Of a stretch of 29,860 nt of DNA, positions 20,834-29,860 are shown in pieces. The position numbers and the translations under genes were made by a program. Source of the DNA: Caulochytrium protostelioides (lineage: Eukaryota; Chytridiomycota; Caulochytriomycetes; Caulochytriales; Caulochytriaceae); contig ML014322.1 in NCBI GenBank assembly GCA_003615045.1, positions 1-29,860 of the forward strand. Reading direction: 5' to 3'. The notes below the pieces were generated by a model. It was not told where the DNA came from and ran no database searches. It was given only the letters and a program-made list of their open reading frames with translations. The stretch's first letter is position 1; the number at the start of each line of letters is the position of its first letter.

Positions 20834-21268
20834 GATCCAGGAAGCGCGATCCGCGCAGGGCGCCGGTCGTCGCGATCGTGGTGAGCGGCGACGGCAGCAC
20901 GGCGAGTATCCTCGGTCCGGGTAGGGGGATGAGGCCGTCGACGAGCGCGGCTGTGCCGCCAGAGAAAGGTCTGTGGACGCCGGATAAAGGTCGGATCCGG
21001 TTGCCGCCGTCGCGCGCGGCCGATCGGATATCCGTGATAAGACGATGGCGACGCCGGCGCGGCACGCGGGTGGCACGCACCGCGGGGGTGCTGCCGTCGT
21101 CGCCTCGGGCCTCGGCCAAGGATCCGCCACCAAAACGCGGAGGTGGGGGGACGGGCGGGTGGCACAAGCGGCGGGCGGCGGCGGCGGCGCACGGCGCACG
21201 GCCACCGCGAGCGCCTTCCTTTGTTTTTCCTCGACGCCGATGGCCGCGCAGCGACGGGCGATGGCGCC

Positions 21269-21270
21269 GC

Positions 21271-21316
<46 letters not shown>
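21269..21316. repeat. (GCC)n microsatellite upstream of EFR3
   Basis: About sixteen perfect GCC triplets, 436-483 bp upstream of the EFR3 start codon. It is probably in the promoter or 5' leader. Confidence 0.9.
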
Positions 21317-21730
21317 GACGATCCCTTGACGGGTCGCGCCATCCGCCGCCGGGTTGGCGCGCGCGCACGGGACAAGAGCCCACGGCGGACGGCCGTCCCA
21401 CGGCGCCGGCGCGGCGGTCCTTCGCGGCGCGGCGCCGTCGGCGCGTGCGGACGGCTGGCGGCGTCGCCGAGCAACGGCGCGCCGCCGGGTGGCTTGGCCC
21501 CGCGATCCGACGGCCCTCCGGCCCTCCGGCGCGCGGTCGGACGCCCCGCTGGGCGGCGTCCCGCGAGCGGAGATCGCGTGCGTGCGCCGTGGCCGCGCGT
21601 AGGACGGCGAAGCGGCCATCGGACGCCGCCGCCGCCGCCGATCCCCGCGGCTCGGCCGGCGGCCGTGGGGTCCCGCGCGCCTTCCGAAACGCCGCCCGTC
21701 GCGCAAGCGCATCGTTTATCTCCGACGCTG

Positions 21731-21797
21731 GAGTCGGAGTCGGAGTCGGAGTCGGAGTCGGTGTCGGCGTCGGCGTCGAAGTCGGCGTCGGAGTCGC
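21731..21797. repeat. Hexamer tandem repeat (GAGTCG)n
   Basis: About eleven six-base units, first GAGTCG, then GTGTCG, GCGTCG and GAAGTCG variants, showing decay along the array. It is non-coding as far as can be seen. Confidence 0.88.
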
Positions 21798-22184
21798 CGA
21801 TCGGAAGATTTCCGCGCCGGCCAAGGGCCCGAGGGCCCGAGGGGGAGGCGGTGCCCCTCCCACGCACGCCGCATCCGCTCGGCCAGCATCTGCCGTTCGG
21901 CAAGGGGAAGGCAGGACGCGCTGGCACGGTACCCATCCCATCCTGGCCGGGTTCCTCCTGGGCGAATCACCCAGGCGCGAGCGAGCGACCAGCGCAACGC
22001 TGCATAGGGGCTGGTGCTAGTGCTTCGCGTGACGCCAGACGGACGCTGACGTGGAAACGAACGGGACGAATGAGGCCGCGTCGTGTGTCCCATTATCGCA
22101 AAAAACAGGGCGGTCGGAGCCAATATAGATAAATAAGTACGGCAACGGAGAGGGAGAAGCGATCGACATTCCCGCACCGAGCGA

Positions 22185-23558
22185 TTAGACCACGAGATCG
22201 TTGAGACCAAAGGCCTCGTTCTGCTCGAAGGTGCGTTCGTAGGTCGTGATGGTCATGGCGGGATCCGGGTCCGGCGCATACGGGTTCTGCAGGTACGAGT
22301 TGCTCAGCGGATCGTCGAGGACCAGCGTGTACGGCTCGCTCACCGTCAGCGCGCGATCGAGCTTGGCCGCGAAACGAGCGAAGGCAGCCTCGCGCTCCGG
22401 ATCGAGCTCGGCCGCCGCCGCCGCCGAGTCGCCGCGGTGGAAGGGCGCCGCGGTACCCGTGATGAGCTGCTCCTTGACCTGCTGCAGCAGGCCCTCGACC
22501 GTCGTGAAGCGCCCGCCGAGCGTGCCCGTCGTGACCTCGAGCTCGAGCTCGGGGATCGAGAGCGCGCACGTCTCGCTCTTGAGGATGTCGCGCGAGAGGT
22601 CGTCGCCGTCCGTCATGCGCAGCTCGATGCGCGTGCCGTGGTCGACGATAGCGCCGCCCGTCTTGATCTCGTTGTTCTTGAACCCGCAGGCCTCGCATGT
22701 CGTCGCCATGATGATGACCTCCTTGAAGTGCGGGATCTCGGTCGGATGCATTTTGGTCTCGCAGGGCGCCTGGCAGTTCGGGCACGCGCCCATGAACCCG
22801 AGCACGTCCATCGCGTTGTTGTCGTCGGCTGCGAGCCCGAGCGCCTCGTTATGCGCCGGCGTGCGCGTGTAAAAGCTCAGGCTCATCTGCGGGTCCGGCA
22901 GGGGCGCGTGCGGGTTCTCCACATACGAGTTGCCCGCGGGGTCGTCTACGATAAACGTAAAGTTGAGGGTCTCGCTCAACGCGGCGAGTTTGCCGAGAAC
23001 GACCTCCAGCTGGTCGTGGACCTCCGGGCATGCCGTCTTGCGGACGGGCTGGCCCGCCGCGAGGTGGGTGCGCGCCGTCTCGATGACGCCCTCGATGGTC
23101 GACAGCACGCCCTTCTGCGTCAGCGGCGGGATTTCGAACTCGAGCTCCGGGATGATCACAGTCGCGCTCTCGCTCTTGACCACCTGCCGGTTCAGGTCCG
23201 CCTTGGTGGTGACTCGGACGCTCTGGCGGGAGCCCTGCGTCGAGACCAACGCGCCCGACTGGACTTCGTTGTTGCGGTTGCCGCAGTGCGGGCACTCGAA
23301 CGCCATCAGGATAATTTCGCGGAAGTGCGGGATGCGCGTGAGCATGATGCGCGTCATGCCCTGCTCCTCGCACTGCATGCACAGTGACTCGACCTCCGTG
23401 ACGCTGTTGCCGGCGTTCAGGTTCTCGTACAGCTCGTCTTTCTGCTCGCCGTCGGCGCCGTGCTCGGGCGACGGCGGCACCACCGCACCGACGGTCGGCT
23501 CATCGCCGCTGATGCAGGCTCGCTTCTCGAGCGGCGCGATGTGCTCGGCGTCGGCCAT
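22185..23558 (-). CDS. ZPR1: Zinc-finger protein ZPR1
   Basis: A single-exon frame of 457 residues with the two-module ZPR1 layout. Module 1 has zinc ligands C60/C63 (CMQC) and C89/C92 (CPHC), with MLTRIPHFREIILMAFECP and GNRNNEVQSG between and after. Module 2 has C259/C262 (CPNC) and C288/C291 (CEAC), with TEIPHFKEVIIMATTCEA and GFKNNEIKTGG. Each finger is followed by its beta-sheet domain (IPELEFEIPPL, IPELELEVTTG) and a DDP-N-SY-NP motif. ZPR1 is essential in eukaryotes; it binds translation elongation factor eEF1A and helps it fold, and moves between cytoplasm and nucleus. The length is typical of the family. The start is the first ATG of the frame, with a normal leader region before it. 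The gene lies in the same direction as aconitase, about 1 kb downstream of that gene's stop. Confidence 0.96.
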   Translation of the reverse strand: MADAEHIAPLEKRACISGDEPTVGAVVPPSPEHGADGEQKDELYENLNAGNSVTEVESLCMQCEEQGMTRIMLTRIPHFREIILMAFECPHCGNRNNEVQSGALVSTQGSRQSVRVTTKADLNRQVVKSESATVIIPELEFEIPPLTQKGVLSTIEGVIETARTHLAAGQPVRKTACPEVHDQLEVVLGKLAALSETLNFTFIVDDPAGNSYVENPHAPLPDPQMSLSFYTRTPAHNEALGLAADDNNAMDVLGFMGACPNCQAPCETKMHPTEIPHFKEVIIMATTCEACGFKNNEIKTGGAIVDHGTRIELRMTDGDDLSRDILKSETCALSIPELELEVTTGTLGGRFTTVEGLLQQVKEQLITGTAAPFHRGDSAAAAAELDPEREAAFARFAAKLDRALTVSEPYTLVLDDPLSNSYLQNPYAPDPDPAMTITTYERTFEQNEAFGLNDLVV

Positions 23559-24538
23559 CCTGGCTCGCGTCGGATCGCCGAAAACAAGGGGGAAAATCGC
23601 GGGGGCAGGAGGAGGCGCAGGAAGGAGGACACGTCTTCGGAAACCGTTGGGAGCGTCTTGCCACGCAGCGACCAGACCCTATCAGACCACGTGTGCTCGG
23701 CATGTCTGTCGCCAACAAGAGCCCGATATGCGCGCCGCGGCCGACAAACGCTGGGGGAGTTGGGACGCTGGCCGACCATGTCGGAGTTGAAGGGGCGCCC
23801 CCCGCCGACTGAGACAAGGATGGTCCCGTAGCCGCCGCGGTGCGGCGACGTGCCACAACGTGGCGGCTCAAGCCGTCCAGCCATGCATCCCGCCGAGGCT
23901 GGGGCCAGGGATGCTCCCGGAAGCAGCAGCTGTTGCAGAAGCCATCGCAGCGACGGCGGCGACGACGGGTCCCAGCGCTCACGTGGAACGTTCCACTTAG
24001 GGCGGGAGCTCGCGAGGTCCCTAGCGGAGGCTGGCTCCCGCTGGGCGCGCCGTCAGCGTGCCGTGTGGCGGGCCCGGGGGCCCCTCCTCTTTCGAGCAGC
24101 CAGCCCCCAGCTCGCCACCGGATGCTCGGGCCGTGGCACAGGCCAACAGGGACGGATCGAGACTCAGGTGTCCTGTCCACCGATCGCCTTTGCCAGTAGC
24201 CTTTGACGACGCCAAGGCTGACGACAACACCCGTTTCCGTGCGCATGCAGACGCCAAAAAGCCCAACTGCTAACGCCTACGATTGAGTCCCAGCTACGGA
24301 ACGGTGCGCCGTGTCGGCGCGGCGCAACCGATCACCATGATTTTCCCATGAAACGCATTGATACGGCAAAAACCAGTCCCATTGAAGGAGAGAGATACGA
24401 TGAAAACGGGGTGAAGGATAAAACAACACAGGCCTGCATCCACGGGCACGCCCCTAAGAGCATGCCCCTGCTCCATCAGTGAGATGATTGCATTCGCTCA
24501 CCCAGCAAGCAGGCATCAGTGGCCGAGACAACCACGAT
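23559..24538. other. Spacer between ZPR1 and aconitase, no gene seen
   Basis: It should hold the ZPR1 promoter on one side and the aconitase 3' end on the other. Overlapping frames on both strands are compositional, with no motif. Confidence 0.4.
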
Positions 24539-27134
24539 TTAGGCCGAGCCAGCCGACTTGGCCATCAGGTTGAGGGCGGAGCCGGCCTGGAACCAACCGA
24601 TCTGGCCCTCGTTGAAGGTGTGCTGGAGGGGGATCTCGAAGGCATCGCCGCCGGCGGCGGGCTTGACCTGGAGGGTGACGGTGGAGCCCTCCTTGAGCTC
24701 AGTGAGGCCGATGAGGGAAACCTTGTCACGGGGCTGGATGCGGTCGTAGTCAGCGGCGTTCTTGAACGTGAGCGGGAGCATCCCCTGCTTCTTGAGGTTG
24801 GTCTCGTGGATGCGGGCGAAGCTCTTGGTGATGACGGCGACGCCGCCGAGGTGGCGGACCTCGAGGGCGGCGTGCTCACGCGAGGAGCCCTCGCCGTAGT
24901 TCTCGTCGGCGATCACGACCCACGGGAGGCCCTTGGCCTTGTACGCACGCGCGGTGTCCGGGACGGCACCGAACTCGCCGGTGATGCAGTTGTAGACCGA
25001 GTTGGCCTGGTTGTTCTCCGCGTTGATGGCGCCGATCAGCATGTTGTTGGAGATGTTGTCGAGGTGGCCGCGGAACTTGAGCCACGGGCCGGCCATGGAG
25101 ATGTGGTCGGTGGTGCACTTGCCCTTGGCCTTGATGAGGATGGGCATGTCGTGGAAGTCCTTGCCGGTCCAGGGCTTGAAGGTGTGGAGGAGCTGCAGGC
25201 GCTTGGACTTGGGGTCGATCACAATGTTGACCTTGGAGCGGTCGGCGGGCGGGGCCTGGTAGGTGTTGACGCCCGGGTCGTAGCCCTTGGTGGGGAGGTC
25301 CAGGCCCGCAGGGGGCTTGAACTGGAACGCCTCGCCGGACGGGGTCGGGATCGTGTCGGTCAGGGGGTTGAAGTCGAGACGGCCCGAGAAGGCCATGGCG
25401 GTGACGAGCTCCGGCGAGGTGACGAAGCAGTGGGTCTGCGGGTTGGCGTCGTTGCGGCCGGTGAAGTTGCGGTTGTACGACGTGACGATGGTGTTCTTCT
25501 CGCCCTTCTTGATGTCCTGGCGGTCCCACTGGCCAATGCACGGGCCGCACGCATTCGCGAGCACGGTGGCACCGGCGTCCTCAAAGGTCTTGGTGAAGCC
25601 GTCGCGTGCGATCGTGGCGCGGATCTGCTCCGAGCCCGGCGTGATGAGGAACTTGGACTTGAGCGGGAGGCCCGCGGCCACGGCCTGCTGAACCAGGTCG
25701 GCGGCGCGCGACATGTCCTCGTAGGAGGAGTTCGTGCACGAGCCGATGAGACCGACCTTGATCTCGTTGGGCCACGACTTGGCCTTGGCGACCTCGCCGA
25801 GCTTCGAGATCGGGGTGCGCAGGTCCGGCGTGAACGGGCCGTTGAGCGCGGGCTCGAGGGTGTTCAGGTCGATCTCGATCACGCGGTCGTACTTGGCGCC
25901 GGCGTCCGGGGTCAGGTTGTACGCGAACTTGTCGGCGTAGTCGGCAATGTAGCCACGCTTCGTCGCCTTCAGGTAGTCCGCCATGCGGCGGTTGTAAGGG
26001 AACAGCGACGTCGTGGCGCCGATCTCGGCGCCCATGTTGCAGATGGTGCCCATGCCGGTCGCGGAGATGCTCTCGACACCCGGGCCAAAGTACTCAACAA
26101 TGGCGCCCGTACCGCCCTTGACGGTGAGGATGTCGGCAACACGCAGGATGACGTCCTTGGCGGAGGTCCAGCCGTTCATCTTGCCGGTGAGCTTGATGCC
26201 GATGATGTTCGGGCACTTCAGCTCCCAGGGGATGTCAGCCATGACATCGACGGCGTCTGCGCCGCCGACACCGATGGCCACCATGCCGAGACCACCGGCG
26301 TTGGGGGTGTGCGAGTCGGTGCCGATCATCAGACCACCCGGGAACGCGTAGTTCTCGAGCACGATCTGGTGGATGATACCAGAGCCGGGTTTCCAGAAGC
26401 CGACGTCGTACTTGGCGGTGCACGTGGCCAGGAAGTCGTAGACCTCCTTGTTGGCATCGATTGCGCGGGCCAAGTCCTTGACACCCTCGATCTGGGCCTC
26501 GATCAAGTGGTCGCAATGGACGGTGGTCGGCACGGCGACACCGGGGAGACCGGTGGCGTCGAACTGGAGCAACGCCATCTGCGCGGTAGCGTCCTGGCAG
26601 GCCACGCGGTCGGGGCGGAGCTTGAGGTAGGACTTGCCGCGGACGAGGTCCTGCTCACGGGCATTGTCCAAGTGGCCGTACACGATCTTCTCGGCCAAGC
26701 TCAGCGGGTGGTTGAGACGGTCGCGAACCACTTTCAGGTTGTCTTCCATGCGCTTGTAGTTGATGTACTTGTTCTTCTCCAAGTTCGACATCGGCACGTG
26801 CTCGTCGGTAATGGACGCGAGGCCGCGGCGGCCGAGCGGGGTCATGACGCGACCCGACCCCTACATGATCGAAAAACGAAGAGAATGGCATCCGCACCCA
26901 GCGCGTGATGGGTTCATCGAGGAAACAGAGCCAACCCCGTCGATGACCCCGTCGTCGTCGACCGCGGCGGCGGAGAGAGACGCGTCGAGAACATGTCGGA
27001 TGCGGTGAGTATGAGCATGACGTTGCCAAGCGCACCTTCCCCCTGCAATGGACGTCCGGTCCGTTCCATCAATGCTGAGGCCCCACGCTGAAAAAGCTTA
27101 CCCGAAGGGAGGTCAAGAGCGTCTTGGAGAGCAT
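24539..27134 (-). CDS. ACO1: Mitochondrial aconitate hydratase
   Basis: Two exons, 27134-27102 and 26860-24539, give 784 residues. The 241-nt intron has donor GTAAGC and acceptor CATGTAG, phase 0. Exon 1 encodes [11 protein letters not shown] and exon 2 opens [16 protein letters not shown], together a classic basic, serine-rich mitochondrial presequence ending shortly before [13 protein letters not shown]. The enzyme interconverts citrate and isocitrate in the TCA cycle. The 4Fe-4S ligands are C386 ([10 protein letters not shown]) and C449/C452 ([13 protein letters not shown]), with the same spacing as yeast aconitase. Other family blocks include [57 protein letters not shown], and the swivel domain motif [17 protein letters not shown] (here with [10 protein letters not shown]). 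In many fungi the protein also stabilises mitochondrial DNA. An in-frame ATG at 26845 in exon 2 could start a slightly shorter form. Confidence 0.97.
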
Positions 27135-29153
27135 CTTGAAGAAGCGAGCGCGTCAACGAGAACGAATAGGGGGCAGGGGAATCAAGGAGCAAGGATGAAT
27201 CGCGGATCCTGCGGGGGTGTTGCCGAGTACGACGCGAAGTACACGAGTCGTGGGTCGTCGACGGGATGCCGTGGTGGCCCAACCCCCATGAAACGCGCTC
27301 TCTGCCTCGTCGGCCGTCCCGCGCCGGAGCATGGGCCTTGGTGACCGCTGCCGGCATGGCCCGAACGAGGCGCGCGCACGTTTCTTTTCAGCGCTGCTCT
27401 GGCCATCCTGGGCCGTGCCATGCGCGCTGCTCGCGGCCGTGGTCGTCGCCGCGGCGACGACCGGCCAGCGGCGCGACCCACCGACAGCGATGGCCCATGG
27501 CGCATGGCCCATAGCCCATGGCCCATGGCGCAGGCCCCCTCTTCCTCCTGCCCCAAGCCATCCCGGCGGCTCGCACGTCCGGCCGCGGCTCCGACCCGCG
27601 GTTTCTCCACGTCGTCGGTTCGTCGACGCCGCGCGTCGGGCGGCGCCGGCACCAGGAGCGGCACCGGGAGCGGCACCGGCACCGGCCGGACACCGCACCG
27701 CACGGCTCTGACGACGCCCCAGACCCCCGCGGCGTCCACCGCGCCAACGCGCCGCGGATGCGTTCTCTGAGACATCGGCGCGCTCCCCATGCGACGCGAC
27801 GCGACTCCGCTCCGAGCGACTCCGCCCGGCACCGCGCCGGAGTCTGGCCACCGTCGTCGGCGGTCCCGCGACGGTGTGGACAACCGCGCGTGGTGCGGCC
27901 GCTCATCGCGGTGCTGCGCTGTGTGGTCGCGCGCCGCGGGGGTCGGCTCCACCCGCACGCCACGTCGCGCCACCTCGCGGCACGGCGCAGGCCGCAGGCC
28001 CGCCTGGATCCCTTGCTTGCCTGCGGCGATGGCTCCACCGTCGTTGCGAGGTTGTTCTCATACCCCTTGGCGCATGATGCAGCCACCCACGGCCAAGACA
28101 GCAGAGGCATGGTCGTCGTCTGCTCGGTCCGTCTCGGTCCGACGCGCGGGCAGGACGCTTCGGCTGGCCTGGATTGGGCTTCAGCGAGGTCCCACGACGA
28201 ATGATCCGCTCGCCAGGGGCCACCGTGCGTGGTGCGCGTGCCTTCCCCGCTGCCCAGGGGTCCCCGGACGTTGCCTTCGCCTTCGGCGGCGGCGGCGGTC
28301 AATCACCACAGGATGGTGATGGGAGGCCGAACGGTCCGTCAAGTGGCGTGGCCAGGGAGCCGAAGCATCACGGCTGGTGAGCCTTCTCACAGGATCTCAT
28401 CCGAACGTGCTCAGCGGTTTCTGCCATGCTTCCTATACCTGTGTGATCACACAGTGCCCATCTCACGTCCAGGGTGGCCCCCTCGGTGTTTCCCAGCGTC
28501 CGATGACCGATGGTCATCTGTATCGTGCTGGTCGGCAGTGAAACGCTGGGCTGAAACGCATCGACGCTTCCGGCGTCGCCGGCGAAAGCGACGACTGGCG
28601 CAGTAATCCCGGCCGCCACGGGAGCGATGCCCTCTCACTTGACACCCTGACGTGATAGGAGTCCCAGAGGTGATTTCGCTCCTCGAGCCCAAGTCTAACT
28701 ACCGGGCCGAGATCCAGACTCCCCCATGGGTTAGCGGTTTAGTGCCACGCCGCCGTGACGGAAATACGGCGACACGACGTGTCGCAGAGAAAATCGCTCC
28801 GGGGGCGCAACCTGGGCTGCACTAAAAAGACCATCCTTACCAGGCCAGGTTCCGCCCGCGCAACAAGCGCCGCCAAGCAAGGGACAACACCGCTAGCGAG
28901 GATATGACATCAGCCATGACCACGAAGTCCGAAGTCTTGAGCGCCTAGACGTCCTGGGCCTCGTCACCACCATCTCTCGGTCCTCTTCATTTACATGTTA
29001 GATGGCCAAGCCACGCCCCCGGACGAACAGCCAACGACCACGACGACTCCGCTCCTCCTCCGTCTGACCCGGTCGGCCCACGAACTGGCGATCCCGGCAG
29101 GGCTTAGCACATTAACGCAGCTACTTCCTTCTCCCAATCGTATTCACTCTAAG
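27135..29153. other. No supported gene
   Basis: Frames of 200-300 codons occur on both strands around 27180-28300, again from GC bias: their translations are Arg/Ala/Pro-rich without motifs. The left end holds the aconitase promoter and leader. From about 28500 the composition becomes more balanced and coding frames are short. Confidence 0.4.
27489..27532. repeat. CCCATGGC-type tandem repeat
   Basis: Five or six imperfect copies of an eight- to nine-base unit around the palindrome CCATGG (GGCCCATGGCGCATGGCCCA and so on). It is non-coding as far as can be seen. Confidence 0.7.
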
Positions 29154-29765
29154 ATGCCTGGCAAGTGCACCTGTCCGCTGAAGAAGCGACACGTGTACGG
29201 GTGGCCCACCGGCATGGGGCCCGCTTGGTGTGCGCGGTGTCCCGACAAGCCGGCAGAAGCAAAGAACCTCGTCAGCCCCAAGTGCTCATGTCCACTGAAG
29301 AAGTGTCCATCGTTGGGTTGCCGACCGACTCGCATCCCCCTTGGTGTGCGCGGTGTCCTGACAGGCCAGCAGAAGCTGAGGACATCGTCAACCGCAAATG
29401 CTCCTGTCTGCTGAAGAAGTGTCGCACTTTCGGGTTGCCCATAGACACGCGCCCAAGTTAGTGTGCGCAGTGTTCTGGTAGGCCAGCGGCAGCAATAGAC
29501 TTAGTTTTTCCTCGCTGCCTATCATCCGGGTGCGACTCTATCGGCACAAAGCATCACCACGGCTACTGCAGGAATTGCTTCGCGCATCGTTCTCCCGATG
29601 AGGCCCTCTCGCGGAACCATCTTGTGAAGAAACGCACGCTTGGAATCGCAGTGGATGCATTCTCAGAAGTATGCGCATCTGGAGACATCCCACAATCGAA
29701 AAATTCGCGGGAGTTGCTGAGACGCCCCGACACGGTCGTCGACGCCTTGACACAGGTCATCTTCG
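29154..29765 (+). pseudogene. Fossil of a cysteine-rich-repeat and nuclease-like gene (giant-virus/protist type)
   Basis: Three cysteine-rich units begin at 29163, 29280 and 29396 (periods 117 and 116 bp). Each opens KCxC-x-LKK, followed by a G-x-P segment, then WCARCPD and PAEA in the first two. The form resembles the EsV-1-7 type repeat, with a PSFG-like block (PSLG, RTFG) after the second cysteine. Further right (about 29528-29765) lies a segment with YCRNCF, PDEALSRN and RRPD in order, typical of the domain that follows such cysteine repeats in proteins of giant viruses, algae and amoebae; its usual acidic end is not seen. The copy is broken, with a small number of breaks, and of moderate age since most cysteines survive. 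Whether it came from a virus or is an old host family member cannot be told. Confidence 0.5.
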
Positions 29766-29860
29766 GCTGTATGGCCATGGCCTTGAAGGTCTTCTCGTTG
29801 CAGGCCACCCGCTCGAGTTCCTTCAGCAGGCCATGAAACACACGGGTGTCGATCGTGATA
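29742..29860 (-). CDS. Possible partial coding segment at window edge
   Basis: The minus strand is open to the edge and reads ITIDTRVFHGLLKELERVAC then NEKTFKAMAIQPKMTCVK, with C or G at nearly every third codon position and a charged, helix-like pattern. No family is recognised and the start lies beyond the window. The plus strand is also GC-rich at third positions here, so this may be chance; its left boundary is arbitrary. Confidence 0.2.

Larger units (their letters stand above)
20834..22184. other. EFR3 promoter side and ZPR1 3' flank
   Basis: No gene supported. GC bias keeps up to four frames open for several hundred codons, with Arg/Pro/Ala-rich translations and no motif. It contains a (GCC)n run and a GAGTCG hexamer repeat. 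The AT-rich segment near 22095-22140, just after the ZPR1 stop on the minus strand, probably serves its 3' end. Confidence 0.4.

Noticed and set aside
18725-20884. Plus-strand frame of 719 codons.
   Set aside because: It lies antisense to the EFR3 core and is a shadow of its codon bias, with no domain.
20834-21712. The EFR3 frame stays open for 293 more codons upstream.
   Set aside because: The extension is Arg/Pro/Ala low complexity, while the family N-terminus with its cysteine cluster starts exactly at 20833.
24488-26908. Plus-strand frame of 806 codons.
   Set aside because: Exact antisense shadow of aconitase.

Overview
The window reads as nuclear DNA of a GC-rich, intron-bearing eukaryote, most likely an early-diverging (zoosporic, chytrid-like) fungus. 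The evidence is GTAAGT-type spliceosomal introns, nuclear genes for mitochondrial complex I, an EFR3 ortholog of opisthokont type, a RhoGEF with DH and PH domains, and very strong GC bias with GGC/GCC runs. GC bias keeps many frames open by chance, so genes were called from family motifs, splice-site phase and protein-like composition rather than from open frame length. The species cannot be assigned from the sequence alone.

Layout. 1-3.7 kb: a tRNA-Leu(CAG) with its oligo-T terminator; a decayed C-terminal piece of a Fanzor/TnpB-like RNA-guided nuclease with an internal duplication; then a small three-exon B12D/NDUFA4-like gene on the minus strand. 3.7-7.5 kb: a GC-rich stretch full of simple repeats with no gene I can support. 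7.5-10 kb: a RhoGEF (DH-PH). 10.8-13.1 kb: an OPA3-family gene (plus) converging on a REX1B-domain gene (minus). 13.4-14.8 kb: weakly supported spliced coding sequence on the minus strand. 15.3-16.1 kb: NDUFB7 of complex I (plus), converging on EFR3 (minus, 16.4-20.8 kb). 22.2-27.1 kb: ZPR1 and mitochondrial aconitase, both minus. 27.1-29.2 kb: no supported gene. 29.2-29.8 kb: a broken copy of a cysteine-rich-repeat plus nuclease-like gene of a type shared by giant viruses and protists.

Four of the recognised genes act in mitochondria (NDUFA4-like, OPA3, NDUFB7, aconitase), but they lie on different strands among unrelated genes and there is no sign of an operon. The clearest unifying pattern is gene structure. 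Those same four genes each begin with a tiny first coding exon (36, 3, 40 and 33 nt) followed at once by an intron. Joining these exons restores the proper N-termini: the B12D lead-in, the OPA3 start, a Gly-2 N-terminus for NDUFB7 and the aconitase presequence. Most likely discoveries are the Fanzor-like relic, the single-codon first exon of the OPA3 gene, the cysteine-rich fossil at the right end, and the unassigned spliced gene near 14 kb.
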